NCBI GenBank assembly: GCA_958436995.1
Contig: CAUBMI010000015.1
Span: 1-36,278, forward strand
Reading direction: 5' to 3'
DNA from: an uncultured Collinsella sp.
Lineage (GTDB): Bacteria; Actinomycetota; Coriobacteriia; Coriobacteriales; Coriobacteriaceae
Length of the DNA: 36,278 bases
Position 1 is the first letter of the stretch; the number at the start of each line of letters is the position of its first letter. Below the pieces are notes generated by a model that was not told where the DNA came from, did no database searches, and saw nothing but the letters and a program-made list of their open reading frames with translations. This document shows positions 24,511 through 32,521 of the stretch, one piece after another. Position numbers and translations under genes: made by a program.

Positions 24511-24541
24511 AGAAGTGGGGTTTCGGCCCCGCTTCTTTTTT
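24511..24541 (+). terminator. Leader terminator or attenuator before rimP
   Basis: AGAAGTGGGG (24511-24520) pairs with CCCCGCTTCT (24527-24536) around TTTCGG, and T-residues run to 24541. This is a full intrinsic terminator between the operon promoter and the rimP ribosome site (GGAGG at 24550). It would stop part or most of the transcription unless relieved. Since nusA lies in the operon, feedback through NusA-assisted termination is an attractive guess, but no alternative antiterminator fold was found. Confidence 0.75.
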
Positions 24542-24561
24542 GTATGGATGGAGGTGCCGCA

Positions 24562-25056
24562 ATGGTCAAGACCAAGACCGAGCAGGCGATCATCGACGCG
24601 CTCGAGGCCGTCGCTCCCCAGTACGATGTCGACATCGTCGACGTCGAGCTCGTGGGTGCCACCAAGGCCCCCTGCGTGCGCGTGCGTATCGAGGGTGCCG
24701 AGGGTCAGAGCCTGTCGCTCAACGACGTCACGGCCAACACCAAGTGGGTCGGCGATGTGATTGAGGAGCTCGACCCTATCTCTTCGAGCTACACGCTCGA
24801 GGTGTCGAGCCCGGGCATGGCGCGCCCGCTGCGCCGTCCGCGCGACTTTGCCCGCTTTATGGGCGAGGACTGCGAGCTCACCTCCACCGCCACCGAGGGC
24901 CGTCGCAAGTACACCGGCAAGATTGCCGCCGCGACCGAGACGAACGTGACCCTCGAGCTCGAGGACGGCGAGTCCGTTACCCTCGATTTCTCTGATGTTA
25001 AAAAGTGCAAGTTGAAGCCCACCTACGACTTCAAGCCCGCGAAGGAAGGAAAGTAA
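24562..25056 (+). CDS. rimP: Ribosome maturation factor RimP
   Basis: This 164-residue protein helps assemble the 30S subunit. It has the two RimP domains: an alpha/beta part with VDIVDVELVGATKAPCVRVR at about residues 23-42, and the LEVSSPGMARPLRRPRDF segment (family signature L-E-V-S-S-P-G) before the SH3-like C-terminal barrel. ATG 24562 is chosen because GGAGG stands 7 bases before it; the frame is open further upstream but that part would cross the leader hairpin. It is the first gene of the operon, and nusA starts one base after its stop. Confidence 0.92.
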   Translation: MVKTKTEQAIIDALEAVAPQYDVDIVDVELVGATKAPCVRVRIEGAEGQSLSLNDVTANTKWVGDVIEELDPISSSYTLEVSSPGMARPLRRPRDFARFMGEDCELTSTATEGRRKYTGKIAAATETNVTLELEDGESVTLDFSDVKKCKLKPTYDFKPAKEGK

Positions 25057-25057
25057 G

Positions 25058-26305
25058 ATGGCAGCATCCGACATGATGTCCGCCCTGATGGAGCTTTGCC
25101 AGGAGAAGCACATCGACCAGCTCTACCTGATCGACCGCCTGGAGCAGTCGCTCGCCAAGAGCTACGCCGAGATCCTGCATCTTGAGTGGGGCGCCAAGGT
25201 GACCATCGACCGCACCACCGGCAAGATCTACGTCTACCGCCTGGAGCCGATCGACGATTCCATGGACGAGGAGGGCAACTTCACCGAGTTCGAGGAGATC
25301 GACGTCACCCCCAAGAACACGAGCCGCATCGCCGCCCAGCACGCCAAGGCCGAGATCAACGCCATCGTGCGCAACTCCGCCCGCGAGCAGATCTACGAGG
25401 AGTTCTCCGGCCGCATCGGTGACCTCATCAGCGGCACCGTGCTGCAGTCCACGCCCGACTTCACGATCGTCAAGATCCGCGAGGGCGTCGAGGCCGAGCT
25501 GCCGCACTTCGACCAGCGCCGTTACGAGAACGAGCGCAACGAGCGCCCGATGGGCGAGCGCTACCTGCACAACCAGCACATCAAGGCCGTGATCATCGAC
25601 GTACGCGACCCCAACTCCAACCTGCAACCGGTTCGCGGCGAGCACAGCCGTCCGCCGATTGTCATCTCCCGCACCCACCCCGAGCTCATGCGTCGTCTGT
25701 TTGAGCAGGAGGTGCCCGAGATCTATGAGGGCACCGTCCAGATCAAGTCGATCGCCCGCGAGCCCGGCCAGCGTTCCAAGGTAGCCGTCCACTCGCTCGA
25801 CGACCGTCTGGATCCCGTGGGCGCCTGCGTCGGCCCCAAGGGCAGCCGTGTTCGCGCTGTCGTGGGCGAGCTCCGTGGCGAGCGCGTCGACGTCATCCTG
25901 TGGGATGCCGATCCTGCCGTCTACGTCGCCAACGCCCTGTCGCCTGCCAAGGTCACCCGCGTCCTCATCGACGAGGAGAAGGCCTACGCCGGCGTCATCG
26001 TGCCCGACGACCAGCTGTCCCTCGCCATCGGCAAGGAGGGCCAGAACGCCCGCCTCGCCGCGCGCCTGACCGGCTGGCACATCGACATCAAGTCCGAGAC
26101 GCTTGCCGCCGACATCCTCAAGAACGTTCCCGTTCACGAGGAGCCCGCCGCCGACCTGATCGGTGACGAGGAGGACGAGGACGTCCGCCGCTGCGAGTAC
26201 GTGTCCGAGGACGGCGTCCAGTGCCGCAACCAGGCTCGTCCCGGCTCCCGTTTCTGCGGTGTCCACGACACCGACGCCTTCGATGATGCGGAGGACCTGA
26301 TCTAG
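25058..26305 (+). CDS. nusA: Transcription termination/antitermination factor NusA with zinc-knuckle-like tail
   Basis: The 415-residue protein binds RNA polymerase and RNA to control pausing and termination. It has the N-terminal RNAP-binding domain (1-120), an S1 domain (about 125-200) and two KH domains (about 220-340) with GPKGSRVRAVVGEL and IGKEGQNARLAARLTGW. It ends in an unusual short tail: Cys379, Cys389, Cys400 and His403 (C-x9-C-x10-C-x2-H, in RRCEYVSEDGVQC and FCGVHD), flanked by acidic stretches. This looks like a small zinc-binding unit. The ylxR gene, usually found between nusA and infB, is absent here. GGAAAG upstream and ATG one base after rimP indicate coupling. Confidence 0.93.
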   Translation: MAASDMMSALMELCQEKHIDQLYLIDRLEQSLAKSYAEILHLEWGAKVTIDRTTGKIYVYRLEPIDDSMDEEGNFTEFEEIDVTPKNTSRIAAQHAKAEINAIVRNSAREQIYEEFSGRIGDLISGTVLQSTPDFTIVKIREGVEAELPHFDQRRYENERNERPMGERYLHNQHIKAVIIDVRDPNSNLQPVRGEHSRPPIVISRTHPELMRRLFEQEVPEIYEGTVQIKSIAREPGQRSKVAVHSLDDRLDPVGACVGPKGSRVRAVVGELRGERVDVILWDADPAVYVANALSPAKVTRVLIDEEKAYAGVIVPDDQLSLAIGKEGQNARLAARLTGWHIDIKSETLAADILKNVPVHEEPAADLIGDEEDEDVRRCEYVSEDGVQCRNQARPGSRFCGVHDTDAFDDAEDLI

Positions 26306-26313
26306 CGCGCGGT

Positions 26314-26375
26314 CGCGCCGGGCGGGTCCCGGCGCGTCTCCCACGCTCGTTCAGTCTCTAGGCACCCAAGGTGCC
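26314..26375 (+). other. Hairpins in the nusA-infB gap
   Basis: CGCGCCGGG (26314-26322) and CCCGGCGCG (26328-26336) form a perfect 9-bp stem; GGCACC-CAA-GGTGCC (26361-26375) forms a second, 21 bases before the infB ATG. Neither has a T-run, so they may be RNA-processing or pausing sites rather than terminators. The gap holds no ylxR-like frame. Confidence 0.55.
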
Positions 26376-26396
26376 AGAAAGGGTAGGTGAAGTCAT

Positions 26397-29111
26397 ATGG
26401 CAAAAGTCCGTGTGTCCACCCTGGCCAAAGAGTTCGGCATGACCTCCAAGGAACTGATGGGTCATCTCGCCGAAATGAAGATTCCCGCTAAGTCCGCGTC
26501 CTCCACTTTGGAGGACGCCTATGTCGCCATGGTCCGCAAGCAGCTCGCCTCGGTGATCGAGGCCCGCGCTCAGGAAGTCGAGGCCGCCAAGCAGGCCGAG
26601 GAGCAGGCAGCTGCCGCCGAGGAGGCCGCTCGCGCCGCCGAGGCCGAGCGCGAGCGCATCGCCGCCGAGAAGGCACGCGAGGAGGAACGCCGCCAGTTTG
26701 CCGCAGCCCAGGCTGCCGAGGAGGCTGCCCGCGCCGAGGCCGAGGCCAAGAAGAAGGCCGAGCAGGAGCGCCTTGCTCGCGAGAAGGAGGAGGCTGCCCG
26801 CGAGGCCCAGCGCCGCGCCGTTCCCGCTTCCGACTCCGGTTCGCGCTTCCGTTCGCTGCTCGACCAGATCGCCGCACAGGAGACCGTGCTCAAGGAGAAG
26901 AAGGACGCCGAGGACAAGGCCAAGGCCGAGCGCGCCGCCGAGCGCGGTAACCGTCGTGGCGGCAACAATGACCGCCGCGGTGGCCGCCGTAACGATCGTA
27001 ACGCCTCCGACAACAACTCCGAGCGCAACGCCTCCGAGAGCCGTCCGCACAGCCATCGCACCAACGCCAGCAACAACGTCGCTGCCGGCATGGACTTCCC
27101 CAACCCCGATAAGCAGGGCAAGGGCAAGAAGCGCAAGGGCGGTCACAACAACGAAGAGGACCACTACAGCCGCATGGCTCGTGAGGCCGAGGAGTACAGC
27201 CGCGAGAAGGTGCTCGAGGAGGCTCGTGCTGCCGTCGAGGAGGCCTCTCGTGAGTCCACCGGTCGCCGCAAGAAGCGCAAGGAGAAGCGTGAGCGCGAGG
27301 CTGCCAAGGCTCAGGAGGAGCGCAAGATCGAGGAGGCATTGGCCCAGGGCGTGAACCCCGAGGAGCTCGACGCCATCAAGGTTTCCCAGGGCGTTACCGT
27401 CCAGGAGCTCGCCGAGGCGCTCGACGTTCCGGCCAACGACATCATCAAGCGCCTGTTCCTGCTGGGTACGCCGCTCACCATGACGCAGTCCATGTCCGAC
27501 GACCTCGTCGAGCTCGTTGCCGACGACTTGGGTCGTCAGATCAAGATCATCACCCCCGAGGAGGAGAACACCTTCTCGTTCTACGACGATCCCGCCGACC
27601 TTAAGCCGCGCGCACCGGTCGTCACCGTCATGGGCCACGTCGACCACGGCAAGACGTCGCTGCTCGACGCCATCCGTCACACCGGCGTTGCTGCCGGCGA
27701 GGCGGGCGGCATTACGCAGGCCATCGGTGCTTCGCAGGTCATGATCAACGACCGCAAGATCACCTTCATCGATACCCCCGGTCACGCCACCTTTACGGCT
27801 ATGCGTGCCCGTGGCGCCAAGGTGACCGACATCGTCATTCTGATCGTGGCTGCCGACGACGGTGTCATGCCCCAGACGGTCGAGTCGATCAACCACGCCA
27901 AGGCCGCCGGCGTACCCATCGTTGTCGCCGTCAACAAGATCGATAAGCCCGGCGCCAACCCCGACCGTGTGCGTCAGGAGCTCACCGAGTACGGCGTCAT
28001 CCCCGAGGAGTGGGGCGGACAGAACATGTTCGTCAACATCTCGGCCAAGCAGAAGATCGGTATCGACGATCTGCTCGAGACCGTGCTGCTCCAGGCAGAT
28101 GTGCTCGAGCTCAAGGCCAACCCGGACACCTTTGCCTCCGGCAACGTCCTCGAGGCCAAGCTCGACAAGGGCCGCGGCTCGGTCGCTACTGTGCTCGTGA
28201 CCCGTGGTACCCTGCACGTGGGCGATACGCTTGTCGCCGGCCTCACCTACGGCCGCGTCCGCGCCATGCTCGACCCCAAGGGCCGCGCCGTCACCGAGGC
28301 CGGTCCCTCCGACGCCGTTGAGATCCTGGGCCTGCAGTCCGTGCCCAACGCCGGTGACGAGTTCCGTGTGTTCGAGGACGAGCGCGAGGCTCGCGCCCTT
28401 GCCGACGAGCGTTCGCTCAAGGCCCGTATCGAGGAGCAGAGCCGCGTCAAGCACGTCACGCTCGAGAACCTCTTCGAGACCATTGCCGACGCCAAAGTCA
28501 AGGAGCTCAACCTGATCATCAAGGCCGACGTCCAGGGTTCCATCGAGGCCCTTCAGGATTCGCTCGACAAGATGGATCAGTCCGAGGTTCGCATCAACAC
28601 GATCCACTCCGCCGTTGGTGCCATCAACGAGACCGACGTCGTCCTGGCCGACGCCTCCAACGCCATCATCATCGGCTTTGGCGTCCGTCCCGACGGTAAG
28701 GCCCGCTCCGCCGCCGAGCGTGAGGGCGTCGAGATCCGTTGCTACGACGTCATCTACAAGTGCCTCGAGGAGCTCGACGCTGCCCGTATCGGCATGCTCA
28801 AGCCCACCGAGGTCGAGGTCTCCACGGGTACCGCGACCGTCCTGGACACCTTCAAGGTGCCTAAAGTCGGTATCGCCGCCGGTGTCCGCGTCGAAGAGGG
28901 CGAGATCGCCGCGACCGATTCCGTGCGTCTGGTGCGCGACGGCATCGTGGTCTTCAACGGCAAGATCGCCTCGATGCGTCACTACAAGGACGAGGCCAAG
29001 AGCCTCAAGAGCGGTTCCGAGGGCGGCATTGGCCTGGAGAACTTCCAGGACATCAAGCCCGGCGACCAGATCGAGGGTTACCGTATCGACCAGGTTGCCC
29101 GTACCGAGTAG
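26397..29111 (+). CDS. infB: Translation initiation factor IF-2
   Basis: The 904-residue GTPase delivers initiator tRNA to the 30S subunit. An IF2_N domain (AKVRVSTLAKEFGMTSKELM) begins the protein. It is followed by a long Ala/Glu/Arg-rich region predicted to be coiled or extended (about 50-330), then a second IF2_N-like segment (GVTVQELAEALDVPANDIIK). The GTPase core starts near 408: GHVDHGKT (413-420), DTPGH and NKID. Domains II-IV follow, with VSTGTATVLDTFKVPKVG in domain IV. The length and low-complexity N-terminus are typical of actinobacterial IF-2. ATG 26397 is preceded by GGGTAGG. Confidence 0.96.
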   Translation: MAKVRVSTLAKEFGMTSKELMGHLAEMKIPAKSASSTLEDAYVAMVRKQLASVIEARAQEVEAAKQAEEQAAAAEEAARAAEAERERIAAEKAREEERRQFAAAQAAEEAARAEAEAKKKAEQERLAREKEEAAREAQRRAVPASDSGSRFRSLLDQIAAQETVLKEKKDAEDKAKAERAAERGNRRGGNNDRRGGRRNDRNASDNNSERNASESRPHSHRTNASNNVAAGMDFPNPDKQGKGKKRKGGHNNEEDHYSRMAREAEEYSREKVLEEARAAVEEASRESTGRRKKRKEKREREAAKAQEERKIEEALAQGVNPEELDAIKVSQGVTVQELAEALDVPANDIIKRLFLLGTPLTMTQSMSDDLVELVADDLGRQIKIITPEEENTFSFYDDPADLKPRAPVVTVMGHVDHGKTSLLDAIRHTGVAAGEAGGITQAIGASQVMINDRKITFIDTPGHATFTAMRARGAKVTDIVILIVAADDGVMPQTVESINHAKAAGVPIVVAVNKIDKPGANPDRVRQELTEYGVIPEEWGGQNMFVNISAKQKIGIDDLLETVLLQADVLELKANPDTFASGNVLEAKLDKGRGSVATVLVTRGTLHVGDTLVAGLTYGRVRAMLDPKGRAVTEAGPSDAVEILGLQSVPNAGDEFRVFEDEREARALADERSLKARIEEQSRVKHVTLENLFETIADAKVKELNLIIKADVQGSIEALQDSLDKMDQSEVRINTIHSAVGAINETDVVLADASNAIIIGFGVRPDGKARSAAEREGVEIRCYDVIYKCLEELDAARIGMLKPTEVEVSTGTATVLDTFKVPKVGIAAGVRVEEGEIAATDSVRLVRDGIVVFNGKIASMRHYKDEAKSLKSGSEGGIGLENFQDIKPGDQIEGYRIDQVARTE

Positions 29112-29122
29112 GGGGTAGCGCT

Positions 29123-29533
29123 ATGAAGCAAACGCAGGCAACCCGCCGTCTGGGCGAGCAGCTTCGCGAGAAGCTCGGTTATATCCTGCTCTTTGAGGTT
29201 TCCGATCCGCGTCTCGACCTGGTTACTTTGACCGCGGTCGAGGTCGCGGTGGACCGTTCGTTCGCGCGTGTGTTCGTGTCGTGCGATGCGAGCCGCTACG
29301 ACGAGGTCATGGAGGCGCTCGCAAGCGCTAAGGGCCGTATTCGGAGCCTGTTGGCTCGCTCGCTCGATTGGCGTGTTACGCCCGAGCTCGATTTTCGCAT
29401 CGATCGCTCGACCGATGAGGCCGAGCGCATCACGCGTGCGCTGGAAAACGTTCCCGCCACGCTTGCGATCGAAAAGGACGAGGACGGCTATCCGATAGCG
29501 GATGCCGCCCAGGAGGCAGCTTTAGATGACTAA
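29123..29533 (+). CDS. rbfA: Ribosome-binding factor A
   Basis: The 136-residue protein is a KH-fold factor that binds 16S rRNA during 30S maturation and cold adaptation. The core reads RLGEQLREKLGYILLFEVSD, VTLTAVEVAVDRSFARVFVS and TPELDFRIDRSTDEAERI; the last is the usual P-x-L-x-F-x-x-D family end. It starts 12 bases after infB (GGGGGTAG upstream), and its TGA-containing end overlaps the next gene by 8 bases. Confidence 0.93.
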   Translation: MKQTQATRRLGEQLREKLGYILLFEVSDPRLDLVTLTAVEVAVDRSFARVFVSCDASRYDEVMEALASAKGRIRSLLARSLDWRVTPELDFRIDRSTDEAERITRALENVPATLAIEKDEDGYPIADAAQEAALDD

Positions 29534-30569
29534 TTCCGCCGACCTCGCCTCGTGCGAGTCTGCAGATATTCAGCGACGCATCCTTGAGCTCATCGAGGGT
29601 GCGTCCTCCATTGCGATTTCGGGACACACTTCTCCCGATGGCGACGCCCTGGGCTCCGTGTTGGGTCTGGGCCTCTCGCTTATGAAGTTTTTCCCTAACA
29701 AGGACATTGCCCTGCTGCTGGCAGACGATGACCCGGTTCCGCGCATCTACCGCTTTATGGAAGGCTCCGATCGCCTGGTACCGGCATCTGTGTATACCGG
29801 CAATCCGGACCTGTTCATATCGGTGGACGTACCGGTCGTCGAGCGTCTCAATAATTCCGCCGAGGTGCTTCGTCGCTCCAAGCATGTGGTGTGCTTCGAT
29901 CACCATCCGGCGCGCGAGGAGTTTGCCGAGCTCAGCCTGAGGCGCGTCGAAGCTGCAGCCTGCGCCATGATCATCGACCGCTTCTTGGACAATTGCGGCA
30001 TTGTCGCACGTGATGGCGTTGCGACCTGCCTGCTGTGTGGCTTGGTTACCGATACCGGCCGTTTTCAGTACCAAAACGCCGATGCCGCCGCGTTCCATGC
30101 AGCCTCGCGTCTGGTTGCCCACGGTGCCGATCCGGCGCGTGTGGCACTCGAGGTCTACCAGAGCATGCGCGTTGAGTTTTTGCACCTCAAGTCCATCGTT
30201 ATGGGCCGCATCAAGACGGTGGCCCACGGGCGCGTCGCGTATAGCTACGCGTACCAGAGTGACCTTGAGGCTTGCGGTGTCACCTCGGATGAGTGCGACG
30301 GCCTGGTTGACGTGGTGCGCTCGGTGATGGGCGTCGAGGTCTGCCTGTTCCTGAAGGGCATTGAGGGCGATACCAAGGTGCGCGGCAACCTGCGCTCCAA
30401 GGGCGACCTCAACGTATCCGAGATCGCTGCTGCTTTTGGCGGTGGCGGACATCCCGCTGCCGCCGGTTTCTCCAACAACGGAACGATTCTCGAGACGCTT
30501 ACCGTGGCACTTCCCATGCTGGCTGAGCTGGTGGGGGAGGATCCCGCTTCGGTGACCATCGAGCTTTAA
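29526..30569 (+). CDS. nrnA: DHH-family phosphoesterase (NrnA-like oligoribonuclease/pAp phosphatase)
   Basis: This 347-residue DHH/DHHA1 protein has motif I HTSPDGDALGS (Asp38 and Asp40), motif III FDHHP (125-128) and the C-terminal GGGGHPAAAG nucleotide-binding loop. NrnA-type enzymes degrade nano-RNAs and convert pAp to AMP, and some also cleave pGpG or c-di-AMP products. Linkage between rbfA and truB is the standard place in Gram-positive bacteria, which supports NrnA over other DHH proteins. The ATG overlaps rbfA by 8 bases. All motifs are intact. Confidence 0.92.
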   Translation: MTNSADLASCESADIQRRILELIEGASSIAISGHTSPDGDALGSVLGLGLSLMKFFPNKDIALLLADDDPVPRIYRFMEGSDRLVPASVYTGNPDLFISVDVPVVERLNNSAEVLRRSKHVVCFDHHPAREEFAELSLRRVEAAACAMIIDRFLDNCGIVARDGVATCLLCGLVTDTGRFQYQNADAAAFHAASRLVAHGADPARVALEVYQSMRVEFLHLKSIVMGRIKTVAHGRVAYSYAYQSDLEACGVTSDECDGLVDVVRSVMGVEVCLFLKGIEGDTKVRGNLRSKGDLNVSEIAAAFGGGGHPAAAGFSNNGTILETLTVALPMLAELVGEDPASVTIEL

Positions 30570-30584
30570 CTTTTTGGATGGTAC

Positions 30585-31517
30585 ATGGCTCGTCGTACGC
30601 CTTCTCAATTGAATATGCTGCTCGCTGTCGATAAGCCGGTGGGCTGCACGTCCCACGATGTGGTCTCGCAATGCCGGCGCGCCCTCCATGAGCGGCGCGT
30701 CGGCCATGCCGGCACGCTCGACCCCATGGCATCGGGTGTCATGGTGGTGGGTGTGGGCCAGGCCACCCGTCTGCTGGGCATGCTCACGCTCGATACCAAA
30801 AGCTACGTCGCCGATATCTCGTTTGGCGCCGAGACCAATACCGATGATGCGGAGGGCGAGGCGGTCCGCACGGTGGCTGTTGCCAACGAGCTCCGCGATC
30901 CTGCCTATGCCCGTGAGCGCTTGGCCGCCATGATGGGTCCGCAGATGCAGGTGCCGCCGGCGTTTTCGGCTATCTCGGTCAATGGCGTTCGCGCTTATAA
31001 GTCTGCTCGTGAGGGCAACGCGGTGGACCTACCTCCGCGCCCCGTGGAGGTCTATGCCGCCGACCTGATCGCCGTGGGCGGCGAAGGTGATACGTGTGTG
31101 TGGACCGTGGCGTTCTCAGTGAGCAAGGGTACCTATATCCGTGCGCTCGCTCGCGACTTGGGCCGCGCCTGCGAGAGCGCCGCGCACATTTCCGCGCTGC
31201 GCCGCACGGCCTCCGGTGTTGTTTCCATTGGCGCCTGTCATGCGGTCGAGGAGCTTTCTCCCGAGTCCGCGCCCGGCTTTGCCCTGGATCCCATTGCGGC
31301 CCTGGGCGCCACGCGTGTTGACTTGCCGGGCAATCTTGCCGAAGACCTGCTCTGCGGCCGACGCATTCCCGTTGAGCGTGCGCTTGCCGATTTCGATGCT
31401 TCGAAAGCGCCGTTTGCGCTGGTGCTCGATGGGGGACTCAAGGCGCTCGCCCGCATCGAAAGTGGCCGTTTTGTCATGGAGCACGTGTTTCCGCAGGCAA
31501 TCGGCGGTGTTCGATGA
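30585..31517 (+). CDS. truB: tRNA pseudouridine-55 synthase TruB
   Basis: The 310-residue enzyme turns U55 of tRNAs into pseudouridine. It opens with LLAVDKPVGCTSHDVVS and has the catalytic loop GHAGTLDPMASGVM with Asp46, then the YVADISFGAETNTDDAEG and VSKGTYIRALARDLG segments of the TruB fold. A C-terminal part without a clear PUA domain completes it. ATG 30585 has only a weak ribosome site (GGATGG), so it may depend on translation of nrnA 15 bases upstream. It overlaps ribF by four bases. Confidence 0.94.
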   Translation: MARRTPSQLNMLLAVDKPVGCTSHDVVSQCRRALHERRVGHAGTLDPMASGVMVVGVGQATRLLGMLTLDTKSYVADISFGAETNTDDAEGEAVRTVAVANELRDPAYARERLAAMMGPQMQVPPAFSAISVNGVRAYKSAREGNAVDLPPRPVEVYAADLIAVGGEGDTCVWTVAFSVSKGTYIRALARDLGRACESAAHISALRRTASGVVSIGACHAVEELSPESAPGFALDPIAALGATRVDLPGNLAEDLLCGRRIPVERALADFDASKAPFALVLDGGLKALARIESGRFVMEHVFPQAIGGVR

Positions 31518-32521
31518 TGTTGTCCGCTCGCGAGCTCGCGCGTATCTTTTTTGAAGGCGAGTCGGACGAGGCTCGCATCGACACTGCCGATGCGTTTGAT
31601 GAGTGCGAGCACTTGGGTGCTGCCTCCATCGCCATCGGCGTGTTCGATGGCGTTCACCGTGGACACCGGGAACTCATCGAAGCGCTTGTCCGTGATGCCC
31701 GTGCCCATGGCTGCAAGGCGGTCGTGGTCACTTTCGATCCCGATCCGGACGTTGTGGTGAGTCCTTCGCCCGCTCAAAAATTGATGACGACGGCCGACCG
31801 TCTACATGCCTTGGCTCAGACCGGGGTCGATGCAGTGGTGGCCGTTCCCTTTACGCCTGAGGTTGCGGCACTCGACCATGTCGGTTTTCTCACACTGTTG
31901 TCACGCGTGGTCGACATTCGTTCGATTCGCGTTGGCAGCGATTTTAGGCTGGGTCGTGGCGGTGCTTCTGGTGTTGCCGAGATGCGCGTCTGGGGTTCCG
32001 AGCACGGCGTTGACGTGTATGGTCACGATCTGCTTTGCGAGTGCGGTGAGGCCATTTGCGCCACCCGCATCCGTCATGAGCTGGGACAGGGCCATGTGGA
32101 GCTGGCTGCTGAGTTGCTCGGCCGCCCGTATATGCTGCGCGGCGGTGTTATTCGCGGCCGTCACGAGGGCTCTGGCATGGGCTTTCCCACGGCAAACCTG
32201 CAGGTTCCCGACGGCATTCAGGTGCCTGCCGATGGCGTGTATGAGGGCCTGGTGCTCGTCGATGACACCGTATGGCCTGCTGCCGTTAACGTCGGCCTGC
32301 CGCCGACGTATGCCGACGATGCCGCTTCATCGCATCTCGAGGCTAACTTAATTGGTTATACGGGCGACCTGTACGGCGCTTCCGTTTCGCTGGCGTTTAC
32401 GCGCTGGCTGCGTCCCTCGCGTGTGTTCGACTCGCTGGATGAGTTGATTGCGACCGTCGAGGGTAATATCGAGGATATTCGTCATAACTTGGGTGAGCAG
32501 GGGGTGAGCATCCGTGATTAG
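31514..32521 (+). CDS. ribF: Riboflavin kinase/FMN adenylyltransferase
   Basis: This 335-residue bifunctional enzyme phosphorylates riboflavin to FMN and adenylates it to FAD. The FAD synthetase half has AIGVFDGVHRGHRELI, a nucleotidyltransferase H-x-G-H motif near residue 45. The kinase half begins at about 195 with GRPYMLRGGVIRGRHEGSGM and GFPTANLQV, typical of the flavokinase domain. ATG 31514 overlaps the truB stop; its own stop lies inside the dnaG start (8-base overlap). truB-ribF linkage is classical. Confidence 0.95.
   Translation: MMLSARELARIFFEGESDEARIDTADAFDECEHLGAASIAIGVFDGVHRGHRELIEALVRDARAHGCKAVVVTFDPDPDVVVSPSPAQKLMTTADRLHALAQTGVDAVVAVPFTPEVAALDHVGFLTLLSRVVDIRSIRVGSDFRLGRGGASGVAEMRVWGSEHGVDVYGHDLLCECGEAICATRIRHELGQGHVELAAELLGRPYMLRGGVIRGRHEGSGMGFPTANLQVPDGIQVPADGVYEGLVLVDDTVWPAAVNVGLPPTYADDAASSHLEANLIGYTGDLYGASVSLAFTRWLRPSRVFDSLDELIATVEGNIEDIRHNLGEQGVSIRD

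Noticed and set aside
26358..28982. 874-codon minus-strand frame
   Set aside because: Antisense to infB; composition is Gly/Leu/Val/Asp-rich as expected from a shadow frame.
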